Part shown: positions 57,234-64,000 of the stretch, in pieces
How positions within the stretch are numbered: the first letter of the stretch is position 1
Layout: every line of letters begins with the position of its first letter
DNA from: VRUE01 sp040879985
Lineage (GTDB): Bacteria > Actinomycetota > Thermoleophilia > Solirubrobacterales > 70-9
DNA length: 64,000 nucleotides
Assembly: GCA_040879985.1 (NCBI GenBank)
Contig: JBBDJH010000006.1
Coordinates: 1-64,000, forward strand
Direction of reading: 5' to 3'
Made by a program: the position numbers and the translations under genes
The notes under the pieces: model-generated
The model's database searches: none
What the model saw: the letters and a program-made list of their open reading frames with translations, nothing else
Told to the model about the DNA's origin: nothing

Positions 57234-57605
57234 TCACCGCGTCCCCGTCGAGTCCATCCGTGCGGCGATCTCTTGCTGCCGGTCGAGCAGGGATTCGGCG
57301 TCGACCTTGATGCGTGCCAACTCGGATTTCATTTCAGCGAGGGTCTTCGCCGCCCCCTCGGCGTCGAGCAGGACCTGATCCCGCCATTTGGCGGAGAGCT
57401 GGCGAGCAGCGGCCGAAAGACCAGGCAGCTCGATTGTCGCGATTCGCGCCGACTCCTCAAGGAGTTGAGCCTGCTCGGGATTGCCCTGATCGCTTGCGAT
57501 CAGCTCACGCCGAATCTCGAAGACGGACTCATGGGTGATCGTCGCCGTTTGGAGCAGCAGCTCCAGCTCCTTGATGGCAGTTGGGTCTTCTGGCACGTCG
57601 GCCAT
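57234..57605 (-). CDS. Coiled-coil protein of unknown function
   Basis: 123 residues, MADVPEDPTAIKELELLLQTATITHESVFEIRRELIASDQG. Mostly helical with heptad-like spacing (ALSAAARQL, LAEMKSELARIKVDAESLLDRQQEI). No ribosome-binding site is clear. The end meets the convergent gene at 57231 within two bases. Unknown family, within the tRNA-Asp element. Confidence 0.5.
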   Translation of the reverse strand: MADVPEDPTAIKELELLLQTATITHESVFEIRRELIASDQGNPEQAQLLEESARIATIELPGLSAAARQLSAKWRDQVLLDAEGAAKTLAEMKSELARIKVDAESLLDRQQEIAARMDSTGTR

Positions 57606-57663
57606 CCTGCCGCAGCGTCCGGCGCGAAACCCGCAGACAGACGGCTGCGCGGCCCCTTGGCGG

Positions 57664-57837
57664 CTATTGCGCGGCGTCGCTCGGTGGCGAATCGGGATCG
57701 CGCCCAGCCTCGCCAGCGCCTACATGCGGGCGCGTCTTGTCCGGGGTGATGACGAGCGAGCCGTCTGGACGCGCCTCGGTCACGATGTACCAGCCCTCGC
57801 GGCCGTCGCTGAATTCCGCGTAGACCCTTTCGGCCAT
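57664..57837 (-). CDS. Short protein of unknown function
   Basis: 58 residues from MAERVYAEFSDGREGWYIVTEARPDGSLVITPDKTRP, followed by a disordered tail. The compact beta-like N-terminus suggests a real small protein. A longer start (57939) is possible but gives low-complexity sequence. Near the right end of the element. Confidence 0.45.
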   Translation of the reverse strand: MAERVYAEFSDGREGWYIVTEARPDGSLVITPDKTRPHVGAGEAGRDPDSPPSDAAQ

Positions 57838-58031
57838 CGGCTGAATGATTGCAGACAACGCCCTGCGCCGACTGGAGGCGTTCTCGCCGTCCGCATTGGG
57901 CACCGGTGCCTGAATTGCGGGGAATCGGGCAGAAATCACGCCTATCGCCGGACCAGGGCCTGAGCCGATCCCGCCAGAGGATTCCGCTTGGCGAGCGGAA
58001 TCAGCGGCCCAATGACCGTCGCCGGACCGCT

Positions 58032-58074
58032 CCTGTCACGCCGGAGGTCGCGGGTTCGAGTCCCGTCGCTCCCG
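58032..58074 (+). repeat. attR (43-bp direct repeat of the tRNA-Asp 3' end)
   Basis: Identical to 52687-52729 (CCTGTCACGCC ... CGCTCCCG). It is the remaining half of the tRNA-Asp target displaced by integration and does not form a complete tRNA here. Confidence 0.92.
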
Positions 58075-58194
58075 TTGTCCCTGCAAATCGGGCGGTGCCG
58101 AGTTAGACCGATCCCGCGATTGCCACCGAAACTCCAGGGCGGATGTGAACGCGCGCGCTTCTCGTCCGTCTTTGGTTTTGTCGTCCGAGAGTGC

Positions 58195-58200
58195 TACCTT
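58195..58200 (+). promoter_or_regulatory. -10 hexamer TACCTT for the toxin-antitoxin pair
   Basis: TACCTT with exactly 6 nt to ATG at 58207; no ribosome-binding site between. Fits leaderless transcription of the antitoxin gene. Confidence 0.6.
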
Positions 58201-58206
58201 GCTTCC

Positions 58207-58485
58207 ATGACGCTCACCGCCAAGGTCGTCAGCGGCAACGAGGTCCGGGTCCCCGACCCGCAAGCGGGCGAGGTGACCGTGATCTCTCGCTACGGAAAGG
58301 AGCGCGCCATGCTCATCCATCCCGACGACTTCCATCGCCTTGACGAGCTCGACCGGACGCTGGCCGAGGCCGCCGAGCTCGCGCCGCTCAAGCCGAGTTC
58401 GGAGGCTCTCAGAGCCCACCTTGAGGAGGGCACGCCAGGCGAGCCGATCACCGACCCGGCGGTCCTCGCCAAGCTGTTCGGCTAG
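58207..58485 (+). CDS. Phd/RelB-like antitoxin
   Basis: 92 residues, MTLTAKVVSGNEVRVPDPQAGEVTVISRYGKERAMLIHPDDFHRLDELDRTL and so on. The N-terminal part resembles Phd/YefM-type DNA-binding antitoxins, with a charged helix and a disordered C-terminal tail that would wrap the toxin. Promoter at 58195. The toxin gene begins in the base after its stop. It lies 130 nt outside attR, so it may belong to a second element or to the chromosome. Confidence 0.7.
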   Translation: MTLTAKVVSGNEVRVPDPQAGEVTVISRYGKERAMLIHPDDFHRLDELDRTLAEAAELAPLKPSSEALRAHLEEGTPGEPITDPAVLAKLFG

Positions 58486-59028
58486 TTGCAGCCACCGCTT
58501 GGCCACTGCTATTGGGCGCTCGCCCCATTTGCTCCCGCGCCGCCGTTTCGGATCTATCAGGAAGGCGCCGCGCCCAGGTCAGTCGGCTCGGTGGAGCCGT
58601 TCACCGAGGCCGCCCGCAAGGGGGCGAGCGAGTTCGCGCTGCTCACCCCGGTGAAGGCTCGCCCGGTCCTCGTCATCACCGAGGTTCTCCCCGAGTATGG
58701 GGAAGTGCTGGCACTGCGCCTGCGCCGCCTAGAGAAGCTCACCTCCGAGGCAGAGCGCGAGCGCGTGCGCGAAGGCTCAGACCCCGGCCTCTTCCACCTG
58801 AAACCCGATCGCTTCGAGGGTCTGCCCGTCGAGAACGCGGCAATCGTCAGTTCGCTGTTGCGGCTGCCGGCGGCGGCCCTGGATCGCCGGACGTCTCTCG
58901 GCAGCCTCGACGACAACGAGCTGCGAGCTCTGCACGAGCGGGTCGCGCGAGCCCACCGGCTGCGCCTCGACAAGCTGGTTCTCGAGCGCGCGCAGTCGCT
59001 GCTTCAACGGGCGCAGCGCAAACGCTGA
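58486..59028 (+). CDS. PemK/MazF-like toxin
   Basis: 180 residues starting at TTG 58486, one base after the antitoxin stop. The core FALLTPVKARPVLVITEVLPEYGEVLALRLRRLEKLT ... LFHLKPDRFEGLPVENAAIVSSLLRLPAAAL resembles the PemK/MazF beta-barrel (RNA endonucleases), but the alignment is distant. The C-terminal helix is GSLDDNELRALHERVARAHRLRLDKLV. A different toxin family cannot be excluded. Confidence 0.6.
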   Translation: MQPPLGHCYWALAPFAPAPPFRIYQEGAAPRSVGSVEPFTEAARKGASEFALLTPVKARPVLVITEVLPEYGEVLALRLRRLEKLTSEAERERVREGSDPGLFHLKPDRFEGLPVENAAIVSSLLRLPAAALDRRTSLGSLDDNELRALHERVARAHRLRLDKLVLERAQSLLQRAQRKR

Positions 59029-59158
59029 TCGATTACGGCAGCGAGCACTCGCTCAAGCTCGGCAGCCCCCTTCCGGCGCGCTCGATGGGCGAGGATCCGC
59101 AATTAGCGGGCGCTTTCGTCCCGACCGGTTTCCGAGCCGCGGGCTACTGTGGCCGCCT

Positions 59159-62100
59159 ATGCCTCGCGCCATCGAAGAGTTGAACCAGATCGACCTGTCG
59201 GAGGTCCGGGGAGAGGTCGGACCGAGGTCGTACGAACGCGGACGCGCCTACGCGCACGCCGATCGGGTCGTCGCCGTCGACTGGGACCCGAGCGATCTGG
59301 CTCTGAAAGGCACGGTGATCGGCACCGCGCCCTATGTCACGACCGCGTACCTCGCCGAGGTCGGCGGGGGCCTCGAGTTCGACGTCGGGGAATGCAGCTG
59401 CCCGGTGGGACACGACTGCAAGCACGCCGCCGCGCTCGTGATCGCAGTGGTCGAGGGGCGAGTCTTCATTCCGAACGCCGGCCACGCCCTGGCGGCTCGC
59501 GAGGAGCCGCCCGACGCGCCGTCCTGGGAGCGGTCGTTGCGAGAGCTGATCGGTGCTCCGCCGCCGACGGGGGAGCGACCGCTCGCGATCGAGCTTTCTC
59601 TGCGATCGGACCACCGCGGACAGCAACTGGTGGCGCGGCTGATGCGCCCCGGGGCGCGCGGGGGTTGGGTCAACGGCTCGCTCTCCTGGAGCGGGCTCGA
59701 CTCATGGAGCGTCCGCGAGGGCCAGTACCGCGCCGACCACTTGGCGCTGGCCCGCGAGCTCCACGCCGTCTACCGGGCCCGCAGGCAGGGCGGCGGCTAC
59801 TACTACAGCTACGGAGAAAGCGGCGACCGCGTTCTCGACCTGAGCGCCTTCGACAGTCCACAGCTGTGGTCGCTGCTCGATGAGGCGGTGCGGATCGGCA
59901 TGAGTTTGATCCACGACGCGCCGCAGCTCGGCGAGCTGGGCCCCTGCGAGAACGGGGAGCTGGTCGTCGACGTGCGGCGCAACGGCAAGCGGGGATCGCT
60001 CGCGACCGCGGTGCTCCGCCTCGACGATGGCGGGGAGGCGGCGCAGTTCGAGCCACTGCTCTTCCTCGGCGCGGGCGGTCACGGCCTCGTCTGTACCGAG
60101 CGCGGCGAGGACGACGAGGGCGCCGACTTCCCCGACAGGCGATTGCGGCTGGTGCGTCTCGCGAGGCCCGCTCCGCCCCAGCTCCAGCAGCTGTTTCTCG
60201 ACGGCGAGAGACTCGAGATCCCCAAGGCCGAGTTCGAGCGGTTCGCCGCCGAGATCTGGCCCGAGTTGCGCCACGTCGCCGAGGTGGCGTCGTCGGACGG
60301 CTCGTTCACGCCGCCTGAGATCTCCGCACCGTCGCTCGCGCTGCGGGCGAGCTACGGCGCCGGCCACGCCCTCGAGCTCGCCTGGGGCTGGGACTACCGG
60401 GTCGGCTCGCAGACCCGGCAGGCGCCGCTCGGGATCGGCCCGCGGGTCTCCGGCTTCCGCGATCGCCACGCCGAGCAGGCGATCCTCGCCGAGACCGAGC
60501 TGGCCGGAACCGGCCTCGAGCGTCTCGGCCTGCTCGATGCGGCGGCCCGGCCGGCCGGAGCTTCGGCGGCCTCGCTCGACGGGATCGAGACGATGCGCCT
60601 GACCACCGACGTGCTGCCGCGGCTCGAGGAGCGGGGCGTCGTCGTCGAGGTCACGGGGGAGCTGGCCGACTACCGGGATGTGAGCGACTCGCTGACGATC
60701 GGCGTCTCGACCGCCGAGATCGCCGGTGAGAGCGACTGGTTCGACCTCGGCGTGACGATCTCCGTCGAGGAGCGCGAGCTGCCGTTCGCCGAGGTCTTTG
60801 CAGCCCTCGCCGCCGGCGAGTCGCACCTGCTGCTCGACGACGGCGCTCACCTCGCGCTCGACGATCCCCGCCTCGAGTCGCTACGGCAGTTGATCGTCGA
60901 GGCGCAGGCGCTCGTCGACCCCCCGTCGGAGTCGCTGCGGATCAGCCGCTACCAGGCCGGGCTGTGGGCCGAGCTCGCCGCGCTCGGCGTCGTCACCGAG
61001 CAGGCTGAGGCCTGGCGCCGTCAGGCGGCGGCGCTGCTCGAGCTCGACGAAGTCGGCGACCACGATCCGCCCGCCGCGATAGAGGCCGAGCTGCGGCCCT
61101 ACCAACGCGAGGGGTTCGGTTGGCTGGCGTCGCTGTGGGAGCTCGGGCTGGGCGGCATCCTCGCCGACGACATGGGACTGGGAAAGACGCTGCAGACGCT
61201 GGCGATGGTCTGCCACGCCCGCGAGCGCGATCCCGGCGTCGGCCCCTTCCTGATCGTCGCGCCGACGAGCGTCGTGCCGAACTGGGTCGCCGAGGCAGCC
61301 CGGTTTACCCCCGGTCTGACGGTCAACGCGGTCACCGACACGCTGAAGAAGTCCGGCCGCTCCATCGACGAGGTGGCGAGCGCCGATGTCGTGGTCACCA
61401 GCTACACCCTGTTTCGGCTTGACACCGAGGCCTACCGCGAGGTGGAGTGGGCGGCCTTCGTTCTCGACGAGGCGCAGGCCGTCAAGAACCACCAGTCGAA
61501 GACCTACAAGTGCGTGCGCGAGCTGCCGGTGCCGTTCAAGCTGGCCCTCACCGGCACGCCGATGGAGAACAACCTGACCGAGCTCTGGTCGCTCCTTTCG
61601 ATCGCCGCGCCGGGGCTCTTCCCCGACCCAAAGCGCTTCGCCGAGCAGTACGCGCGGCCGATCGAACGCGAGGGCGACGGGGAGCGGCTGGCGCGGCTGC
61701 GGCGCCGGATCAAGCCCCTGGTCAAGCGCCGCACCAAGGAGCTCGTCGCCGCCGACCTGCCGCCGAAGCAGGAGCAGACGCTCGAGGTCGAGCTCCACGC
61801 GCGCCACCGCAAGCTGTACGAGACCCGCCTGCAGCGCGAGCGACAGAAGATCCTCGGCCTGATCGACGACTTCGACCGCAACCGGTTCACGATTCTGCGC
61901 TCGATCACGCTGCTGCGCCAGCTGAGCATCGACGCCGGCCTGGTCGACGAGGGGCATGCCGACGTCCCCTGCGCGAAGCTCGCGGCGCTGGTCGAGCAGC
62001 TCGGCGAGGTGATCGGCGGCGGCCACCGGGCGCTCGTCTTCAGCCAGTTCACGGGCTTCCTGTCCAAGGTCCGCGAGCGCCTCGACCGCGAGGGGATCGA

Positions 62101-62527
62101 GTACTGCTATCTCGACGGGCGCACGCGCAAGCGCGACCAGGTGATCGAGCGCTTCAAGCAGGGCACCGCCCCGGTCTTCCTGATCAGCCTCAAGGCGGGC
62201 GGCTTCGGCCTCAACCTGACTGAGGCCGACTACTGCTTCCTGCTCGACCCGTGGTGGAATCCGGCAACCGAGACGCAGGCGATCGACCGTGCCCACCGGA
62301 TCGGGCAGACCCGCCCGGTGATCGCCTACCGGATGATCGCCCGGGAGACGATCGAGGAGAAGGTCGTCGCCCTGGCTCGCCGCAAGGCGAAGCTGTTCAG
62401 TGGCGTCATGGACGACGGCGACCTGTTCGCCGGCGGCATCACCGCCGACGACATTCGCGGGCTTCTGGATGAGCCGCCGTCGAGGTCTCGAGAGCAGCCG
62501 GGAGAGGCGCTCGCCGCGGCGGCGTAG
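59159..62527 (+). CDS. SWIM zinc finger and SNF2 helicase/ATPase
   Basis: DNA translocase of the SWI/SNF2 group, 1,122 residues. The N-terminal SWIM zinc finger is Cys79-x-Cys81-x5-Cys87-x-His89 (ECSCPVGHDCKHAAALV). A long middle domain (about residues 100-630) follows. The SNF2 core starts PYQREGFGWLASLWELGLGGILADDMGLGKTLQTLAM (Walker A), with WAAFVLDEAQAVKN (DEAQ box in place of the usual DEAH), LTGTPMENNLTELWSLLSI, KPLVKRRTKELVAADLP and the C-terminal helicase motifs LVFSQFTGFLSKV, LISLKAGGFGLNLTEADYCFLLDPWWNPATETQAIDRAHRIGQTRPV. Common in actinobacteria; the role is not known. Confidence 0.93.
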   Translation: MPRAIEELNQIDLSEVRGEVGPRSYERGRAYAHADRVVAVDWDPSDLALKGTVIGTAPYVTTAYLAEVGGGLEFDVGECSCPVGHDCKHAAALVIAVVEGRVFIPNAGHALAAREEPPDAPSWERSLRELIGAPPPTGERPLAIELSLRSDHRGQQLVARLMRPGARGGWVNGSLSWSGLDSWSVREGQYRADHLALARELHAVYRARRQGGGYYYSYGESGDRVLDLSAFDSPQLWSLLDEAVRIGMSLIHDAPQLGELGPCENGELVVDVRRNGKRGSLATAVLRLDDGGEAAQFEPLLFLGAGGHGLVCTERGEDDEGADFPDRRLRLVRLARPAPPQLQQLFLDGERLEIPKAEFERFAAEIWPELRHVAEVASSDGSFTPPEISAPSLALRASYGAGHALELAWGWDYRVGSQTRQAPLGIGPRVSGFRDRHAEQAILAETELAGTGLERLGLLDAAARPAGASAASLDGIETMRLTTDVLPRLEERGVVVEVTGELADYRDVSDSLTIGVSTAEIAGESDWFDLGVTISVEERELPFAEVFAALAAGESHLLLDDGAHLALDDPRLESLRQLIVEAQALVDPPSESLRISRYQAGLWAELAALGVVTEQAEAWRRQAAALLELDEVGDHDPPAAIEAELRPYQREGFGWLASLWELGLGGILADDMGLGKTLQTLAMVCHARERDPGVGPFLIVAPTSVVPNWVAEAARFTPGLTVNAVTDTLKKSGRSIDEVASADVVVTSYTLFRLDTEAYREVEWAAFVLDEAQAVKNHQSKTYKCVRELPVPFKLALTGTPMENNLTELWSLLSIAAPGLFPDPKRFAEQYARPIEREGDGERLARLRRRIKPLVKRRTKELVAADLPPKQEQTLEVELHARHRKLYETRLQRERQKILGLIDDFDRNRFTILRSITLLRQLSIDAGLVDEGHADVPCAKLAALVEQLGEVIGGGHRALVFSQFTGFLSKVRERLDREGIEYCYLDGRTRKRDQVIERFKQGTAPVFLISLKAGGFGLNLTEADYCFLLDPWWNPATETQAIDRAHRIGQTRPVIAYRMIARETIEEKVVALARRKAKLFSGVMDDGDLFAGGITADDIRGLLDEPPSRSREQPGEALAAAA

Positions 62528-62568
62528 CTCAGCCGCGAATCTCAATCCGGTGTCCTTTGAGGACTCCT

Positions 62569-62585
62569 GTCCCGTCGCTCCCGCT
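62569..62585 (+). repeat. Second att-like repeat (17 bp of tRNA-Asp 3' end)
   Basis: GTCCCGTCGCTCCCGCT is identical to the tRNA-Asp 3' end including one base beyond (52715-52731). It may mark the outer end of a second, tandem element (58.07-62.58 kb) holding the toxin-antitoxin pair and the SNF2 gene, or an older insertion. A further weak match (GCGTAGCTCAG, 62522-62532) to the tRNA 5' part lies 37 nt upstream. Confidence 0.6.
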
Positions 62586-62596
62586 TTTCGAACCCG

Positions 62597-62854
62597 TCAG
62601 GCCTCTGAGGCCAGCTGATCGCCGTCGACGCTGTGCTCCGCTTGGGCGACCAGGTCGGAGAGCGGGACTTCGAGCGCCGCGGCCAGCTTGAAAAGGTTGC
62701 GGAAGCTCGGATTTCTCAATCCGCGCTCGATCTCGCTGACGTAGGTGCGATGCATTCCGGCCAGGTCGGCGAGTCCCTCCTGGGAAAGACCGTCGATTTC
62801 GCCCCGCCGCGTACGTATCGCTTCGCCAAGAGCTTTTAGAGCCGCCTCCGACAC
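62597..62854 (-). CDS. XRE-type HTH regulator
   Basis: 85 residues, starting at GTG 62854. The HTH LGEAIRTRRGEIDGLSQEGLADLAGMHRTYVSEIERGLRNPSFRNLFKLAAALEVPLSDL is a full-length Cro/C1-type domain. It lies just outside the att-like 17-mer and may regulate the adjacent element or the methyltransferase. No ribosome-binding site stands out. Confidence 0.85.
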   Translation of the reverse strand: MSEAALKALGEAIRTRRGEIDGLSQEGLADLAGMHRTYVSEIERGLRNPSFRNLFKLAAALEVPLSDLVAQAEHSVDGDQLASEA

Positions 62855-63086
62855 CCGCCGAGCCTGCCAGCTATCTCATTACGAGTCTACAGAATATAAG
62901 TAGCTAGTCACGGTGCCTGAAACTTCACACTTACGCGTACCAAGAGAAATCCCCAGGCAAAAACCTAAGTCGAAAATGGTGTGAAAAGACACCCGAAAGC
63001 TCGGGTAATCCTCGCGTCAGGTAAGACCCTTACACCGTGTGTGAACCAGCGGAGTAAGGGTTCTTCCGTGCGAGTCTATGTGTTGT
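62855..63086. other. A/T-rich intergenic region with small stems
   Basis: 232 bases without a gene. Visible stems: GGTGT/ACACC, CCCGA/TCGGG and ACCCTTAC/GTAAGGGT (about 62976-63063). It is more A/T-rich than the surroundings and lies next to the mobile region. It could contain a promoter for the XRE gene or a structured RNA. I found no match to a riboswitch I know. Confidence 0.4.
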
Positions 63087-63881
63087 TCAGTCTTGACGAC
63101 GTGCGATGTAGACGGCCTTGGAGTGGACCAGTTCCTCGACCGGCTGCTTCGGGACCGCGTCGAATCCGTGTCCGTACACGTCGAGGCATTGCAGGCCGGC
63201 GCCGGCGATCAGATCAAGCACCTCCCCTTCCGGGAAGTGCCGCTGGCGGTGGACATGGGTCTCGACCGGCTCGTCGCCCTCCTCGGGGACGACCTCGAGC
63301 CGCGCCTCGCTGATCGACCCGGGAGGCGTCTCGGTGGACGCCTGGCCACGCCAGGTCAGCTGCCGGCCACCGCGCTCCAGCCGTTGCTCTTCGGCGAAGA
63401 AGGTGCGGTATGCCAGCAGGGTGTTGACATCGAACATCAGCAGCCCGCCGGGCGCCAGGTTGGCCCGCATCCTACTCAGCGCCTCCCCCAGTTCCTCCCC
63501 GCTGAGCAGGTAGTTGACCGCATCGTCCAGTGACCAGACGAGATCGAACTCGCCGAACACCGGCAGCTCCCGCATGTCCTCCACGGACAGTCGCGCCGCG
63601 TCGCCGGCCTTGGCTCGCGCCAGGTCCAGCATCGAGGCCGAGATGTCACAGGCGGTGACCTCCCATCCCCGCTCGAGCATCGGCAGGAAGCTCTTTCCAG
63701 TCCCGCAGCCTACGTCTAGCAGGCGGCGCCCGCTCAACCCGTGGCCGCGGAGCTTCGGAACGAGATTGCCCAGCCACAGCTCGTAATCGTGGTGGGCGGT
63801 GAAATCGTCATAGACGGGGGCCATCGCCTCGTAGGCCTGCTCTGCCCACTGGCCACCCGGCTGGGCTGCTGCTGCATGCAT
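63087..63881 (-). CDS. Class I SAM-dependent methyltransferase
   Basis: 264 residues. The SAM-binding motif I is RRLLDVGCGTGKSFLPMLERGWEVTACDIS (about residues 52-81), then DLVWSLDDAVNYLL (motif II/III region) and LAPGGLLMFDVNTLLAYRTFF. The C-terminal half looks like that of small-molecule methyltransferases; the substrate is unknown. ATG at 63881 has no clear ribosome-binding site. Faces the intergenic region with the XRE gene. Confidence 0.9.
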   Translation of the reverse strand: MHAAAAQPGGQWAEQAYEAMAPVYDDFTAHHDYELWLGNLVPKLRGHGLSGRRLLDVGCGTGKSFLPMLERGWEVTACDISASMLDLARAKAGDAARLSVEDMRELPVFGEFDLVWSLDDAVNYLLSGEELGEALSRMRANLAPGGLLMFDVNTLLAYRTFFAEEQRLERGGRQLTWRGQASTETPPGSISEARLEVVPEEGDEPVETHVHRQRHFPEGEVLDLIAGAGLQCLDVYGHGFDAVPKQPVEELVHSKAVYIARRQD

Positions 63882-63947
63882 GGCCGCCGAGACCAGCTAC
63901 CGATCGATATCGTTTCATTGCTCAAGTCTGCTAGTCTGTTCGGCATC

Positions 63948-64000
63948 GTGGAGGTCCGTCGTCTCGATCACCGAGTTGGCTTGGGAGCAGACCCAAGCGA
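63948..64000 (+). CDS. Possible start of a gene running off the window
   Basis: GTG at 63948 opens a frame reading MEVRRLDHRVGLGADPS. TAGTCT (63932-63937) lies 10 nt upstream. Divergent from the methyltransferase. Too short to identify; low confidence. Confidence 0.3.
   Translation, partial: MEVRRLDHRVGLGADPS

Noticed and set aside
62855..63086. Riboswitch or other known structured RNA
   Set aside because: Stems are short and no match to a known consensus could be recognised, so I report it only as an intergenic region.

Overview
The window is high-GC Actinomycetota DNA. The rpsF-ssb-rpsR-rplI-dnaB order, very large secreted proteins with Ig/NHL/collagen-like modules, FHA-plus-HTH and CPBP proteins, and -10 hexamers a few bases upstream of many start codons fit a Thermoleophilia/Solirubrobacterales-type organism. 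This taxonomic placement is inference from gene content, not from a database search.

Layout. 1-2.2 kb: remnant of an IS21-family insertion sequence (istA intact, istB broken near 54). 2.2-4.0 kb: two tandem secreted paralogues of unknown function. 4.1-13.98 kb (minus strand): TetR regulator, purA, a DnaC-like loader, dnaB carrying two inteins, a membrane protein, rplI, rpsR, ssb and rpsF with a very long acidic tail. 14.1-29.1 kb: a small membrane protein, a GT20 OtsA-like and a TreT-like trehalose enzyme, an HtrA protease with a two-component system, thiL, a flippase-like protein, a GT87-like mannosyltransferase, a class A PBP, MscS, CPBP, an L,D-transpeptidase and pyrE. 29.2-45.95 kb (plus strand): a collagen-like protein followed by a run of large secreted proteins and two lipoproteins. 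46-52.6 kb: tRNA-Val, a saccharopine-dehydrogenase-like enzyme, a DUF2236 protein, an FtsH-like protease, FHA-HTH, an MBL hydrolase and a secreted metallopeptidase. 52.66-58.07 kb: an integrative element in tRNA-Asp with a 43-bp direct repeat at each end, a frameshifted tyrosine integrase, an excisionase-like gene, regulators and a HEPN-like protein. 58.2-64 kb: a Phd/PemK-like toxin-antitoxin pair, a SWIM-SNF2 helicase, a second short att-like repeat, an XRE regulator and a methyltransferase.

The most unusual signals are not single genes. (1) Several families of 100-145 bp palindromic elements sit between genes and, in at least one case, in frame inside a gene. They have conserved cores, and their stems differ between copies while staying self-complementary. 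One family has three copies (6.25, 13.99 and 14.27 kb), another has two full copies and one partial copy (14.71, 23.08, 23.02 kb), and there are single elements between ssb and rpsR and inside thiL and the GT87 gene. They resemble Rickettsia palindromic elements in concept, but I know of no description for this lineage. (2) A two-cysteine secreted module links the tandem pair at 2.2-4.0 kb with three of the large proteins at 35-43 kb. (3) About ten genes have a TANNNT-like hexamer ending 6-7 nt before the start codon, which points to leaderless transcription.
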